From Corynebacterium sp. J010B-136 (lineage in GTDB: Bacteria; Actinomycetota; Actinomycetes; Mycobacteriales; Mycobacteriaceae): DNA of 64,000 nt. Below the pieces are notes generated by a model. The model made no database searches and was not told where the DNA came from. It was given only the letters and a program-made list of their open reading frames with translations. Positions 27,372 through 39,234 of the stretch are shown one piece after another. The stretch is taken from the NCBI RefSeq assembly GCF_002967075.1, contig NZ_PUGE01000006.1, forward strand, positions 1-64,000, written 5' to 3'. Position 1 is the stretch's first letter. Every line of letters begins with the position of its first letter. A program made the translations under genes and the position numbers.

Positions 27372-27971
27372 ATGTCTGACAAGCCTCAGATGACCTCCCC
27401 GAGCGCAGGTATGAACCTGGGAGACAGCGTTTATGAGCGCTTGCTTAGTGAGCGCATCATCTTCTTGGGCACCCAAGTTGATGACGAGATTGCGAACAAG
27501 CTGTGCGCGCAGATTCTTCTGCTTTCCGCAGAGGATCCGACTCGCGATATTTCGCTCTACATTAACTCTCCAGGTGGCTCGGTTACCGCAGGCATGGCAA
27601 TCTACGACACCATGAAGTACTCACCATGCGATATTCGCACTTATGGCATGGGTCTTGCTGCGTCGATGGGCCAGTTCCTGCTTTCTGGCGGCACCAAGGG
27701 CAAGCGTTTCGCATTGCCGCACGCACGCATCATGATGCACCAGCCTTCCGCTGGTGTAGGCGGTACCGCATCGGATATCGCTATTCAGGCTGAACAGTTC
27801 GCAGCTACCAAGCGCGAGATGGCTGAGCTTATCGCAGAGCACACTGGTCAGACCTTTGAGCAGATTACCAAGGACTCCGACCGCGACCGCTGGTTTACTG
27901 CACAGCAGGCGAAGGAATACGGCATCGTGGACCACGTCATCGATTCTGCTTCCGGACCAATTAGCAACTAA
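27372..27971 (+). CDS. clpP1: ATP-dependent Clp protease proteolytic subunit 1
   Basis: 199-aa serine protease subunit forming a mixed ClpP1P2 barrel that works with ClpX or ClpC. The catalytic Ser is in [10 protein letters not shown], His in [11 protein letters not shown] and Asp in DSDRDRW. The N-terminal 15-20 residues before [14 protein letters not shown] are probably processed. CAAGGAG lies 9 nt before the ATG. It is 21 nt upstream of clpP2, forming the operon usual in Actinobacteria. Confidence 0.95.
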   Translation: MSDKPQMTSPSAGMNLGDSVYERLLSERIIFLGTQVDDEIANKLCAQILLLSAEDPTRDISLYINSPGGSVTAGMAIYDTMKYSPCDIRTYGMGLAASMGQFLLSGGTKGKRFALPHARIMMHQPSAGVGGTASDIAIQAEQFAATKREMAELIAEHTGQTFEQITKDSDRDRWFTAQQAKEYGIVDHVIDSASGPISN

Positions 27972-27992
27972 GGGATAAAGGAGAAACTCATT

Positions 27993-28616
27993 ATGTCTAA
28001 CTTCCAGATGCCTTCATCCCGCTACGTACTGCCATCGTTTATTGAGCAGTCCGCGCAGGGTACGAAGGAAACCAACCCATATTCCAAGCTTTTCGAAGAG
28101 CGCATTATCTTCCTGGGTACTCAGGTCGATGACACCTCCGCCAATGACATCATGGCGCAGCTGCTCGTTCTCGAGGGTATGGACCCAGACCGCGACATCA
28201 CCATGTACATCAACTCGCCAGGTGGCTCTTTTACCGCGTTGATGGCTATCTACGACACCATGCGTTATGTCCGTCCTGACGTTCAGACTGTCTGCTTGGG
28301 CCAGGCTGCATCGGCAGCTGCTGTTCTGCTTGCTGCAGGCGCACCAGGAAAGCGTGCAGCGCTTCCTAACTCCCGCGTCCTGATTCACCAGCCAGCAACC
28401 CAGGGCACCCAGGGCCAGGTTTCTGACCTGGAGATCCAGGCTGCTGAAATCGAGCGCATGCGTCGTCTGATGGAAAAGACCTTGGCTGAGCATACTGGCC
28501 GCACCGCGGAGCAGGTACGCATTGATACCGACCGCGACAAGATTCTGACTGCAGAAGAAGCTGTAGAGTACGGCATTATCGACCAGGTCTTTGATTACCG
28601 TAAGCTCAATGATTAA
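27993..28616 (+). CDS. clpP2: ATP-dependent Clp protease proteolytic subunit 2
   Basis: 207-aa partner of ClpP1. The catalytic Ser lies in [14 protein letters not shown], His in LIHQPATQG and Asp in DTDRDKI. The N-terminal extension before EERIIFLG is longer than in ClpP1 and is likely a propeptide. AAAGGAG precedes the ATG. In Actinobacteria both subunits are needed for an active barrel, and the pair is usually essential. Confidence 0.95.
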   Translation: MSNFQMPSSRYVLPSFIEQSAQGTKETNPYSKLFEERIIFLGTQVDDTSANDIMAQLLVLEGMDPDRDITMYINSPGGSFTALMAIYDTMRYVRPDVQTVCLGQAASAAAVLLAAGAPGKRAALPNSRVLIHQPATQGTQGQVSDLEIQAAEIERMRRLMEKTLAEHTGRTAEQVRIDTDRDKILTAEEAVEYGIIDQVFDYRKLND

Positions 28617-28640
28617 TTTCTAACAGCGCGTGTAGTTAAG

Positions 28641-28681
28641 AAATAGCGGGGATGGCATGGCGTCATTCCCGCTATTTTTGT
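28641..28681 (+). terminator. Terminator after clpP2
   Basis: AAATAGCGGG paired with CCCGCTATTT and inner ATG/CAT pairing, ending in TTTTTG. Confidence 0.8.
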
Positions 28682-29041
28682 GCTTTCCAAGGCCTCGGAA
28701 TCTCAACTGGTGAGAAATTAGACTAGAGAACCTGATTGTTCTTTAGTTCACTAAATTGAGCACTTTGTTGGATGCTTAATGATTTACAATCTCGCGACTG
28801 GCGCGGGCTGATTGGGCCTTGGGAAGTGGAAGCAATGGGCATCGCCGGTATTGCATTGGCTGCAGTCACAAGCTCAAAGTAGTGAATTTTCATCTTCATA
28901 AGAACAGCTTAAGTCGATTGTTTCCTTGCTCGAATCAAGATGTTTTCCCTTTAATATTCTGTGGAACAAACTGCTATGAGCTGGGCAAAGACGTCATAAG
29001 TGATTTTGTTCGAGGTATTGTGTTGTGTTCCAATCAACTAC
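28682..29041. other. Gene-free stretch before the transporter pseudogene
   Basis: 360 bp. An 85-codon frame at 28819-29076 has no recognisable content. I see no clear promoter for the transporter; the region may be decaying with it. Confidence 0.5.
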
Positions 29042-30543
29042 ATGTCTTCTACTTAAACACAAGCTGGCGCGAGTGATCGCAGTCGCGCACAAGAGCCGGA
29101 GGAAAGACAGTTCTTCGGCCAACCTTGGGGTCTAGCTACCTCTTCGGCGTTGAAATGTGGGAGCGTTTTAGCTTCTACGGTATGCAGGCCATTGTTCTGC
29201 TCTACATGTACTACTCCGTTACTGACGGTGGCTTGGGTATTCCGCAGGCTACTGCTGCATCGGTTGTGGGCGCCTATGGCGGCTTGGTCTACATGGCCTG
29301 CCTACTGGCATCGATTGTCGCCGATAAGCTCTTTGGCTCCGAACGTACGCGGTTTTACTCAGCCGTTATGGTCATGCTCGGCCACATTGCGCTGGCTGTA
29401 ATCCCAGGAGTTACCGGCCTGGGCATCGGTCTGGTGCTTATCGCCATCGGCTCTGGTGGCGTAAAGACCACCGTGCAGGTCGTTCTTGGTTCCCTGTACA
29501 CCAAAGATGACCCGCGCCGTGATGGTGGCTTCTCCATCTTCTACATGGGCATTAATATCGGTGGACTGCTTGGCCCGCTGATTACCACCGCTATGTGGGG
29601 CTGGAAAGGTTTCCACTGGGGATTTGGTATCGCAGCAGTGGGTATGGCCGTCGGCCTTATCCAGTACATGCTGATGCGTAAGCACACCATTAAAGATGCC
29701 GGACACGATGTGCCGAACCCAGCAACCAAGAACCAGCTGGTTACTTCAACCATCGCGATTATTGCGATCGTTGTCATCGCCACCATGTTGTTGGCAACGG
29801 GCGTGGTCAAGATGGACTGGCTGGCAAATATTGTCACCATTATTGCCTTGATTGCAGCTGTTGTGCTGTGGGTACAGATGTATCGCTCCAATCTCACCAC
29901 ACCACTTGAGCGCAAGCGCCTGATTGGCTTTATCCCGCTGTTTATTTCTGGCGTGCTGTTCTTCGCCATCTTCCAGCAGCAATTTACGGTTCTGACCATC
30001 TACTCAGATGTTCGTCTTGACCGTGAGATCTTTGGCTGGGAGATTCCACCATCACTGGTGCAGTCAATAAACCCAATCTTTATCATCATCTTCTCTGGTG
30101 TATTCGCAGCCCTGTGGAGCAAACTTGGTAAGCGCCAGTGATCTACTCCTGTTAAGTTCGGCGTTGCCAATGTCATCATCGGTGTATCGCTCTTCTTCTT
30201 CCTGCCATTTTCTGGCCGTGCAGCAAACTCCACCCCGATGATCGCAATTGTTTGGATTTTGTTCCTCTTCACCATGGGTGAACTCATGCTTTCCCCAGTA
30301 GGTAACGCACTTGCCACCAAGGTTGCGCCAGAAGCCTTCCCATCCCGCATGATGGCGGTTTGGATGATGACAGTATCTATCGGTACCTCCTTGGCCGGTT
30401 CCTTGGCCGCATACTATGACCCACCCGATGCTGGCGCAGAAAATAGCTTCTTTATCTCCCTTGGCGTAGTCTCCGTCATCTTGGGTATCATCCTGCTGTT
30501 CATTAGCAAATGGGTAGTCAAGCAGTTTGCTACCTTCCGCTAA
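29042..30543 (+). pseudogene. Peptide MFS transporter (POT/PTR family), disrupted at three sites
   Basis: Proton-coupled di/tripeptide transporter remnant. Translation from ATG 29042 meets TAA at 29054-29056 (codon 5), then continues in frame through RAQEPEERQFFGQPWGLAT. Near 29139 one base is missing (ACCTCTTC where ACCCTCTTC is expected), after which LFGVEMWERFSFYGMQAI resumes in another frame. This frame stops at TGA 30139-30141 within KLGKRQ, and the same frame continues without it as STPVKFGVANVI to the natural end KQFATFR. The family motif FSIFYMGINIGGLLGP is intact. The protein would otherwise be full length at about 500 aa, so it is a decayed but recent loss, unless sequencing errors explain the lesions. 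Confidence 0.85.
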
Positions 30544-30874
30544 ACCCCGGGTCTAGGCATCGCTTTTCGCGAAACCGCCTGGCTATTTAATATCGCAGCG
30601 CTCGATCTGCCATAGTGGCAAAAGACCGGGCGCTGCGGTCATATTTATCGGGTTGTCGATAAAGCATTCGCATATTGGATGCGAGCTGGTGATCGGCGTC
30701 GGATGGAATGACTAGGATGGATGTCGCGTTGGTGTGGATAGGACTCCATTTACTAAGGTGGAGTAAATACCGTGCGGCGGGAGAAGTCGGCGCCGCGCAT
30801 GCGATGGTTGTGGAGAATAATTGCGGCCATCAGTAGACTTCAAGCTTTAAAATTCTTCAAGTAGAAAGATCTTC
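30544..30874. other. Gene-free clpX upstream region with hairpins
   Basis: 331 bp. An extended imperfect stem GCAGCGC...GCGCTGC with inner TGCCA/TGGCA spans 30595-30636. A second inverted repeat ATTTACT / AGTAAAT lies at 30748-30768. TAGACT at 30834-30839 is a probable clpX -10, giving a leader of about 33 nt. No gene is seen. Confidence 0.55.
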
Positions 30875-32176
30875 ATGGCACGTATGCAAGAAAGCGCTGA
30901 CCTGCTTAAGTGTTCCTTCTGTGGCAAGAGCCAGAAGCAAGTTAAGAAGCTGATCGCCGGTGGCGGTGTGTACATTTGTGATGAGTGCATTGAGCTCTGC
31001 AATGAAATCATTGAAGAAGAACTTGGTGCAGCACAAGCTGCCGCCGCAGAAAGCGAAGAAAAGAAGCTTCCACGCCCTTCGGAAATCTCTGCTTTCCTAG
31101 ACAAGTACGTCATCGGTCAAGATCCGGCCAAGCGCGTGCTATCTGTAGCGGTATATAACCACTACAAGCGCATCAAGGCAGAAGAGGCGCAAGCCGCAGC
31201 TGCTTCCAGCAGCCGTAAGACCAACAAGGATGAGGACGTGGAGATTTCCAAGTCCAATATCTTGATGCTGGGTCCAACCGGTTCGGGTAAGACTTACCTT
31301 GCGCAAACACTCGCGCGCATGCTGGATGTTCCTTTTGCGATTGCTGACGCGACTTCCTTGACTGAGGCTGGTTATGTTGGCGAGGACGTAGAAAATATCT
31401 TGCTCAAGCTGTTGCAAGCAGCTGACTTCGATGTTGACCGCGCAAGCCGCGGAATTATCTACGTCGATGAGGTAGATAAAATCTCGCGCAAGTCAGATAA
31501 CCCGTCCATAACGCGTGATGTTTCTGGTGAGGGTGTTCAGCAGGCCCTGCTGAAAATCCTCGAAGGCACGGTTGCTTCGATCCCGCCTCAGGGCGGACGT
31601 AAGCATCCTAACCAGGAATTCATTCAGCTCGATACCTCAAATATCTTATTCATCGTCGCCGGTGCTTTTGCGGGACTGGAAAAGGTCATCGCTGAGCGCG
31701 TGGGTAAGAAGGGCGTGGGCTTCGGCTCCAAGCTCGACACCCAGGAAGAGCGCGAACGCGTCGATATGTTTGAAAAGGTACGCCCTGAAGACTTGGTGAA
31801 ATTCGGGCTCATTCCCGAATTTATTGGCCGTCTTCCTGTGGTAGCCACCGTGGAAAATCTTGACCAGGACTCCTTGGTTAAAGTGCTCACGGAGCCAAAG
31901 AACTCCTTGGTCAAGCAGTACCAGCGCCTTTTCGAGATGGACGGTGCACATCTGGATATCACTCCAGAGGCTTTGAACGAGATCGCCGACCTTGCCCTTG
32001 AACGCAAGACCGGTGCACGTGGTTTGCGCGCCATCTTGGAAGAGCTTCTCGTCCCAGTTATGTATGACTTGCCGGACCGCGATGACATCGACACAGTCCG
32101 CATTACGGCAGAGGCCGTACGTGGGGAAGCAGAACCGGAATATGAGTACACCGACTCAGAGGAAAAAGCTTCCTAG
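30875..32176 (+). CDS. clpX: ATP-dependent Clp protease ATP-binding subunit ClpX
   Basis: AAA+ unfoldase that feeds substrates to ClpP1P2. The N-terminal zinc domain has four Cys (CSFCGKS and CDECIELC, residues about 14-40). Walker A GPTGSGKT is near residue 133, Walker [11 protein letters not shown] near residue 195, and sensor-2 GARGLRAI near residue 378. 433 aa with an acidic tail. The shine-dalgarno is weak. It is separated from clpP1P2 by the transporter pseudogene and is transcribed alone. Confidence 0.96.
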   Translation: MARMQESADLLKCSFCGKSQKQVKKLIAGGGVYICDECIELCNEIIEEELGAAQAAAAESEEKKLPRPSEISAFLDKYVIGQDPAKRVLSVAVYNHYKRIKAEEAQAAAASSSRKTNKDEDVEISKSNILMLGPTGSGKTYLAQTLARMLDVPFAIADATSLTEAGYVGEDVENILLKLLQAADFDVDRASRGIIYVDEVDKISRKSDNPSITRDVSGEGVQQALLKILEGTVASIPPQGGRKHPNQEFIQLDTSNILFIVAGAFAGLEKVIAERVGKKGVGFGSKLDTQEERERVDMFEKVRPEDLVKFGLIPEFIGRLPVVATVENLDQDSLVKVLTEPKNSLVKQYQRLFEMDGAHLDITPEALNEIADLALERKTGARGLRAILEELLVPVMYDLPDRDDIDTVRITAEAVRGEAEPEYEYTDSEEKAS

Positions 32177-32187
32177 ATAAAAAGTTG

Positions 32188-32220
32188 AAGGCCCAGTTCA
32201 TTGTTGAACTGGGCCTTTAC
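32188..32220. terminator. Terminator between clpX and the TetR gene
   Basis: Perfect 13-bp stem AAGGCCCAGTTCA / TGAACTGGGCCTT with a 4-nt loop, followed by TAC. The symmetric A/T flanks suggest it serves both converging genes. Confidence 0.85.
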
Positions 32221-32260
32221 TATTCACTGTAGCCGCGGCTATGGCAGTGGCAGTGGCGGT

Positions 32261-32998
32261 TTAGGAGAAAATATCGTCGCTGCCATCTTCATAAATGCTG
32301 GCTGAGGAATCAGACTTCGACTCGGAGATATCTTCTTCCAAATAGCTTTGATGACCGCTATCGGGGATATTAGAAGTCAAGAAAGCTAGAACCATGTCAA
32401 CGACTAGGCGGTGGAGTCCAGCAACGTTTTCTTTGGCGTACAGGTCAACATTGAAAAGACTCTGCGTGATGTTGTGTGTCGCCACAGGCAACAAGGTCAT
32501 CGAAGTCATGAGTAGGTAGAGATCTGTGGCAGAAATGCCGGGGCGAAATGCGCCGGAGTCCTGACCGAGCATGAGCAACCGGTTAATGTGCAGCATGACC
32601 CCGGAAACATCAGTAACCCCTGGACGTTCCGCAGCTTCGAGTACTGGGTGGGTATTTTCTTCGACCACCATGCGCACAGCATCTTGATTGTTCATAAAAA
32701 TTTCAAATAAACAATCGACTAATTTGCGCATGCCCTCAACAGGAACCGCTGAGTCAATGACTAATTGATCGCTCGGCGGCTGCAAGCTGTCCATGGCAGA
32801 ATTAAGGCTTTGCAAGTACAGCCCGCGCTTGTCACCGAAGTGGTAGTGAATCATGCGCTTGGACATGCCGGAGGCGCGGGAGATGTCTTCTAACTTGGTG
32901 CCGTCGAAGCCATCGGTAGAAAATTGGGTGATGGCAACGGCAATGACTTCCTCGACTGTCACATTGGCCGAAGCTTCAACGTGGTCATTGGTGGTCAT
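32261..32998 (-). CDS. TetR-family transcriptional regulator
   Basis: 245 aa from ATG 32998, with GGGAG 10-14 nt upstream; the frame can extend 27 codons further but without a binding site. The helix-turn-helix runs from AVAITQFSTDGFDGTKLEDISRASGMSKRMIHYHFGDKRGLY (about residues 17-60). The rest is a helical ligand domain, and the last 35 residues are acidic and Ser-rich. The target is unknown. A 16-bp pseudopalindrome in its own upstream region is a candidate autoregulatory operator. Its neighbour on the far side, mdh, is divergent. Confidence 0.88.
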   Translation of the reverse strand: MTTNDHVEASANVTVEEVIAVAITQFSTDGFDGTKLEDISRASGMSKRMIHYHFGDKRGLYLQSLNSAMDSLQPPSDQLVIDSAVPVEGMRKLVDCLFEIFMNNQDAVRMVVEENTHPVLEAAERPGVTDVSGVMLHINRLLMLGQDSGAFRPGISATDLYLLMTSMTLLPVATHNITQSLFNVDLYAKENVAGLHRLVVDMVLAFLTSNIPDSGHQSYLEEDISESKSDSSASIYEDGSDDIFS

Positions 32999-33061
32999 CG
33001 TGTGCAATTCTCCCTGCGCCTTGTTCTGACATTCCCACAATCCCGCATAACAGATGAAGGC

Positions 33062-33079
33062 GTGCCTAATGTCAGGCAC
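33062..33079. promoter_or_regulatory. Palindromic operator candidate of the TetR gene
   Basis: GTGCCT-AATGTC-AGGCAC has perfect 6-bp arms and the inner bases nearly continue the symmetry. It lies 64 bp upstream of the TetR start, in the gap shared with divergent mdh. Binding by the TetR protein is inferred from position. Confidence 0.45.
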
Positions 33080-33288
33080 AAGTGGGGCGTCATCGCCTTA
33101 AAATTTGGAACTTTCAATCTTACGGATTTACCTCTATCGTGCCGCAAATGCTCCTTTGGTGTTGTCTTTCCGCAGCATTTGCGTTTTGAGGGGGTAAAAA
33201 CCTAGGAGAAATGGGGGTGATGGTGTAGATGTCGGCGACTTTGTATGCTGCTTTTGGGGGTAGGGCAGACCGCGGCAGATTGCGCTAG

Positions 33289-34413
<1,125 letters not shown>

Positions 34414-34430
34414 CAATTTGTCCTGCAGTG

Positions 34431-34436
34431 TAGAAT
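34431..34436 (+). promoter_or_regulatory. -10 element, leaderless start of valS
   Basis: TAGAAT lies 7 nt before GTG 34444; no Shine-Dalgarno. No T-box or other leader is possible in this arrangement. Confidence 0.65.
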
Positions 34437-34443
34437 TATCGGC

Positions 34444-37167
34444 GTGACTGAGGAAAATAAGACTATCGGTACCAATCGCGCAGATGCACTTCCTAAATCC
34501 TGGGAGCCGCAGGCAGTAGAGCCAGCCATGTATGAAGGCTGGGTAGAAAAAGGCTACTTCAAGCCGGATGAAGATCCTGATAAGGAGCCCTTTTCTATTG
34601 TGTTGCCACCGCCTAATGTGACAGGTCAGCTGCACATGGGCCATGCGCTGGACCATACTCTTATGGACTCGATTATCCGCCGTAAGCGCATGCAGGGCTA
34701 TTCCGCGTTGTGGCTGCCAGGCTATGACCATGCGGGTATTGCGACCCAGACCAAGGTTGAAGCGCGCCTGAAGGAGACTGAAGGCAAGTCGCGCTGGGAT
34801 TATGAGCGTGAAGAATTCATCGACAAGGTCTGGGAATGGAAGGATGAATACGGCAAGACCATCACTTCCCAGATGAAGGCGATTGGTGACTCGGTTGACT
34901 GGTCACGTGAGCGCTTCACACTTGACGATGGATTGTCGCGCGCCGTTCAGACTATCTTCAAGCAGCTTTATGATGCTGGGATGATCTACCAAGCTAACCG
35001 CTTGGTGAACTGGTCGCCGGTTCTAGAAACCGCGGTTTCCGATATTGAGGTCATCTACAAGGACGTCGAAGGCGAATTAGTTTCCTTACGCTACGGCTCG
35101 CTCAATGACGATGAGCCACATATGGTGGTTGCCACCACGCGTGTTGAGACCATGTTGGGTGACGTTGCTATTGCCGTGCACCCAGAAGATGAGCGCTACG
35201 TTCATCTCATCGGCCACGAGTTTGATCACCCATTCCGTGATGATCTCAAGCTGAAAGTCATCGCTGATGACTACGTCGATCCTGAATTTGGTACTGGTGC
35301 CGTCAAGATCACCCCAGCGCATGACCCTAATGACTACGCCATGGGCAACCGCCACAACTTGGACATGCCAACGATCATGGACACCACCGGTCATATCGCT
35401 AATACCGGAACCCAATTCGATGGCATGTCGCGCGAAGAAGCGCGCGTCAAGGTCCGCGAAGCATTGGCTGAGCAGGGACGAATTGTTAAAGAAGTGCGCC
35501 CTTATGTGCACTCGGTTGGCCACTCGGAACGCTCCGGGGAAGCCATTGAACCTCGCTTGTCGCTGCAGTGGTTTGTTGCAGTGGAAAAAATTGCGAAGAT
35601 GTCAGCTGATGCTGTTCGTGCAGGTGATACCACTATTTATCCAGAGGCTCAGGAAGCACGCTTCTTCGAGTGGGTAGACAATATGCATGACTGGACCATT
35701 TCCCGTCAGCTGTGGTGGGGTCACCGCATTCCAATTTGGTACGGACCAAAGGATGCAGAGGGCAACCGGGACATCGTCTGTCTTGGCCCAGATGAAACCG
35801 CACCGGAAGGCTATGAGCAGGACCCAGATGTTCTTGATACCTGGTTCTCCTCGGCGCTCTGGCCATTTTCTACCCTGGGTTGGCCAGAAAAGACCCCAGA
35901 TCTAGAAAAGTTCTACCCAACCAACGTGCTGGTCACCGGCTACGACATCATCTTCTTCTGGGTAGCGCGCATGATGATGTTCGGCACCTTTGCGGCAACC
36001 CAAACCCCAGAGCTTTTGGGTGAGGGTAAAGAGGGCCGCCCACAGATTCCATTTAAGGACCTGTACCTGCACGGCTTGGTTCGTGATGAGCACGGCCGGA
36101 AGATGTCGAAGTCTTTGGGCAATGGCATTGACCCAATGGACTGGGTGCGTGATTACGGTGCTGATGCGTTGCGCTTTACGCTTGCGCGCGGTGCTAACCC
36201 GGGCACGGACTTGCCGCTGGGCAGCGACGCCGCAGCTTCGGCACGTAATTTTGCGACCAAGCTCTTTAACGCCACCAAGTTTGCGTTGATGAATGGCGCA
36301 GGCATTGACACCTTGCCGAACCGCGATGAGCTGACTGATGCCGACCGCTGGATCTTGGACCGCGCCGAAGATGTGCGCGTGCGCGTTGATGCCTACTTGG
36401 ATGATTACCAATTCGCTCGTGCCAATGAGCTGCTTTACCACTTTGCGTGGGATGAGCTGTGTGACTGGTACTTGGAGATTGCCAAGACACAGATTCCACG
36501 CGATGGGGAATCTGTAACCGGCCGCAACACCCAGATCGTGTTGGGACGCGTTTTGGATGTAGTACTTCGCCTGCTGCACCCAACCATGCCTTTTGTCACC
36601 GAAGTTTTGTGGCAGGCACTGACCGATGGCAAGCAAGCAGAATCCATCATGATCGCACCATGGCCAACAGCAGCCGATACCAATGGCGGGGCCACTGCCG
36701 ATGAAGTCGCACTGCGTCGCATTGAGGATTCCGAAAAGCTCATTACTGAGTTGCGTCGTTTCCGCGCGGACCAGGGCGTTAAGCCTTCGCAGAAGGTGCC
36801 TGGCCGTTTGGACTTTGCCGCAGTCGACTTGGGCAACCAGGAAGACTTGGTGCGCAACCTCGCTAATATCACCGAACCGGAAGCAGACTTCACTGCATCG
36901 GCAAGCATCGAAGTGCGTTTGTCGCAAGGCACCGTTGAAGTATCTTTGGATACCTCCGATGCCATCGATGTGGAAGCAGAACGCAAGCGTTTGGAAAAGG
37001 ACCTCGCCAAGGCTGAGAAGGAATTACAACAAACCGGTGCGAAGTTAGGCAATGAAGCTTTCTTGTCTAAGGCTCCAGACCATGTTGTGGCTAAGATTCG
37101 TGAGCGCCAAACCATTGCGCAGGAAGAAGTAGAACGCATTAATACTCGTTTGGAGGCCTTGAAGTAG
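34444..37167 (+). CDS. valS: Valyl-tRNA synthetase
   Basis: Class I aminoacyl-tRNA synthetase, 907 aa. The HIGH-type motif is [13 protein letters not shown] near residue 57, the editing (CP1) domain occupies about 195-340, and the KMSKS motif is [14 protein letters not shown] near residue 552. The anticodon-binding domain and the C-terminal coiled coil ([20 protein letters not shown], from about residue 842) follow. It starts with GTG and looks leaderless. The stop codon overlaps the folC start by 1 nt, so translation is coupled. Confidence 0.97.
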   Translation: MTEENKTIGTNRADALPKSWEPQAVEPAMYEGWVEKGYFKPDEDPDKEPFSIVLPPPNVTGQLHMGHALDHTLMDSIIRRKRMQGYSALWLPGYDHAGIATQTKVEARLKETEGKSRWDYEREEFIDKVWEWKDEYGKTITSQMKAIGDSVDWSRERFTLDDGLSRAVQTIFKQLYDAGMIYQANRLVNWSPVLETAVSDIEVIYKDVEGELVSLRYGSLNDDEPHMVVATTRVETMLGDVAIAVHPEDERYVHLIGHEFDHPFRDDLKLKVIADDYVDPEFGTGAVKITPAHDPNDYAMGNRHNLDMPTIMDTTGHIANTGTQFDGMSREEARVKVREALAEQGRIVKEVRPYVHSVGHSERSGEAIEPRLSLQWFVAVEKIAKMSADAVRAGDTTIYPEAQEARFFEWVDNMHDWTISRQLWWGHRIPIWYGPKDAEGNRDIVCLGPDETAPEGYEQDPDVLDTWFSSALWPFSTLGWPEKTPDLEKFYPTNVLVTGYDIIFFWVARMMMFGTFAATQTPELLGEGKEGRPQIPFKDLYLHGLVRDEHGRKMSKSLGNGIDPMDWVRDYGADALRFTLARGANPGTDLPLGSDAAASARNFATKLFNATKFALMNGAGIDTLPNRDELTDADRWILDRAEDVRVRVDAYLDDYQFARANELLYHFAWDELCDWYLEIAKTQIPRDGESVTGRNTQIVLGRVLDVVLRLLHPTMPFVTEVLWQALTDGKQAESIMIAPWPTAADTNGGATADEVALRRIEDSEKLITELRRFRADQGVKPSQKVPGRLDFAAVDLGNQEDLVRNLANITEPEADFTASASIEVRLSQGTVEVSLDTSDAIDVEAERKRLEKDLAKAEKELQQTGAKLGNEAFLSKAPDHVVAKIRERQTIAQEEVERINTRLEALK

Positions 37168-38792
37168 TGACTATCCCAGGTGAAGGTGAAAGCATCGACA
37201 AGCGCCAGCAAGCGGCGAAGGATATGCTCGATGATTTGATCGAGCAATCGGGTGCTGAATCGACTGGTGAAGAATATGAAATCGTGGATGCTCTTGCCGA
37301 AGGTACTGAGGATAGTCCTGTCGAAATCACCGAATCGGGTTTGAAACTTAACCTGAATTTCGGTGATGAGGAAGAATATTCGGAAATCGCACCTGAAGAA
37401 GTCAGTGCTGAGGAACTTGCTGCGCTAGCAGCCGTCGAAGCGGAACTAAACCTGCGGTGGCCAGAGACCAAACTAGAACCATCACTTGAACGCATCGAAA
37501 TGCTCATGGACCTTTTGGGCAATCCAGAGCGCTCTTTTGATGTCATTCAAGTTGCTGGAACCAACGGTAAGTCCTCGACTTCGCGCATGATTGATGCGCT
37601 GCTGCGCGGATTTCACCGCCGCGTAGGTTTGGTGACCTCGCCGCATCTGCAGCGCGTAACCGAACGCATCGGTATCGATGGCAAGCCCATTCACCCGCGC
37701 GATTACGTGCGTATTTGGGAAGAAATCAAGCCTTATGTAGAGATGGTTGACAAGGCATCGGAAGCCGAAGGCGGCCCAGCGATGAGCAAGTTTGAAGTGC
37801 TCATCGGTATTTCCTACGCCGCCTTTGCCGATGCCCCGGTTGATGTTGCGGTCATCGAAGTCGGCATGGGAGGTACGTGGGATGCCACCAATGTGGTCAA
37901 CGCTGATGTGGCCGTGGTCATGCCCATCGGGTTAGACCACACCGATTACTTAGGCGAGACCCTGGTGGAAATCGCGGGCGAAAAGGCCGGCATCATTAAA
38001 GCGCGCCCAGATTCGGAAGACTTCGCGGAGCCGAAAGAAAATATCGCGATCATCGCTGAGCAAGAAAAAGAAGCGATGGATGTGCTGCTGCAGCGCACCG
38101 TTGAGGTTGATGCAGGTGTTGCGCGTGCCGGAAGCGAATTTGCGGCAGTGGAATCACGCATTGCCGTCGGCGGGCAGCAAGTCAACATCCAAGGCCTCGG
38201 CGGAATGTATGAAGATATCTTCATCCCGCTGCACGGTGAACACCAAGCAAAAAATGCTGCCGTGGCACTGGCCGCGGTAGAAGCATTCTTCGGTGCATCT
38301 TCTGGCCGCCCGCTCGATATTGCCAATGTGCGCAATAGCTTTAGCAAGGTCATCAGCCCAGGCAGGCTGGAGCGCGTGCGCACCTCGCCGACAACCTTTA
38401 TCGATGCTGCGCATAACCCACACGGCGCCACCGCACTGGGCAAGGCATTAGACCGTGACTTTGATTTCGCGCGTCTCATCGGCGTGGTTGGCGTGCTCGG
38501 TGACAAGGATGCACTGGGAATCCTGCAGGCGCTTGAGCCATTCCTGTCGGAGATTGTGATTACCCAAAACACTTCGCCGCGTGCCCTTGATGCCTATGAA
38601 TTGGCAGAATCCGCACGCGATATCTTCGGCGAAGAACGCGTCTATGTCTCCGATGACCTTCCAGGTGCGTACGCGCAGGCGGTGGAATTAGCTGAGGATG
38701 CTGAGATCCAATCAGGCTCGGGTATCGTCATTACCGGATCGGTAGTCACCGCTGGCGAAGCTCGTGCGATGTTTGGAAAGGAACCGGCATGA
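37167..38792 (+). CDS. folC: Folylpolyglutamate synthase / dihydrofolate synthase
   Basis: Mur-ligase-type ATP enzyme adding glutamate to dihydropteroate and folates. The P-loop VAGTNGKSSTSRM lies near residue 128, EVGMGGTWDATNV near residue 230, and DAAHNPHGA near residue 412. The first 90 or so residues are strongly acidic (EEYEIVDALAEGTED, GDEEEYSEIAPEE) and precede the usual enzyme start at about LNLRWPE; this extension makes it 541 aa, longer than most FolC. It overlaps valS by 1 nt and the next gene by 4 nt. Confidence 0.94.
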   Translation: MTIPGEGESIDKRQQAAKDMLDDLIEQSGAESTGEEYEIVDALAEGTEDSPVEITESGLKLNLNFGDEEEYSEIAPEEVSAEELAALAAVEAELNLRWPETKLEPSLERIEMLMDLLGNPERSFDVIQVAGTNGKSSTSRMIDALLRGFHRRVGLVTSPHLQRVTERIGIDGKPIHPRDYVRIWEEIKPYVEMVDKASEAEGGPAMSKFEVLIGISYAAFADAPVDVAVIEVGMGGTWDATNVVNADVAVVMPIGLDHTDYLGETLVEIAGEKAGIIKARPDSEDFAEPKENIAIIAEQEKEAMDVLLQRTVEVDAGVARAGSEFAAVESRIAVGGQQVNIQGLGGMYEDIFIPLHGEHQAKNAAVALAAVEAFFGASSGRPLDIANVRNSFSKVISPGRLERVRTSPTTFIDAAHNPHGATALGKALDRDFDFARLIGVVGVLGDKDALGILQALEPFLSEIVITQNTSPRALDAYELAESARDIFGEERVYVSDDLPGAYAQAVELAEDAEIQSGSGIVITGSVVTAGEARAMFGKEPA

Positions 38793-39232
38793 CCAACAAT
38801 CACAACACCCCACAAGATATAAGTCCTTTGGGCATGGGGCATGAGCCCACCAAGGACCCACTTAAAGGGTTCAATGGCATGGTCTCAGCCACCTTGCTGC
38901 TGGAAGCTATTTCAATCTTCCTGGGCCTACTTGTGGTGTTAAAGATTGATGGCGGTTCTTATTGGACGACCTTCAACTGGTTATTCATTACTGTCTTAGG
39001 TCTTATTCACCTGGTCATGTTAGGTTTTGCGCGCAAGCCCTGGGCGATTTCGACCATCATGGTAGTGCAATTTGCCGGAGCCATCGGCGGTATTTTGGTG
39101 CACTGGTCGATTACCGCAATCATGATTTTGTACATCGCCGTATGGGGCTTTGGTTTGTACCTGCGCTCAATTATCGTCGAGCGCATGAAGCGCGGTTACC
39201 TGACAACCCAGCACTTAGAGGCTAAGAAGTAG
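38789..39232 (+). CDS. DUF4233 membrane protein
   Basis: 147 aa with four predicted membrane helices (about 33-50, 60-78, 85-103 and 108-128) and a short cytoplasmic N-terminus. The family is found directly after folC in most Actinobacteria (Rv2446c in M. tuberculosis); function is unknown. The ATG overlaps the folC stop (ATGA), so it is translationally coupled. Confidence 0.85.
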   Translation: MTNNHNTPQDISPLGMGHEPTKDPLKGFNGMVSATLLLEAISIFLGLLVVLKIDGGSYWTTFNWLFITVLGLIHLVMLGFARKPWAISTIMVVQFAGAIGGILVHWSITAIMILYIAVWGFGLYLRSIIVERMKRGYLTTQHLEAKK

Positions 39233-39234
39233 CC

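Noticed and set aside
28790..28890. Short peptide frame around GTG 28827 coding for MGIAGIALAAVTSSK
   Set aside because: Too short, no conservation evidence and no clear ribosome binding site.
28819..29076. 85-codon frame before the transporter pseudogene
   Set aside because: No start signal, unusual composition, and its 3' part overlaps the pseudogene start region in another frame.
34414..34443. T-box leader before valS
   Set aside because: valS appears leaderless and the gap after mdh is only 30 bp.
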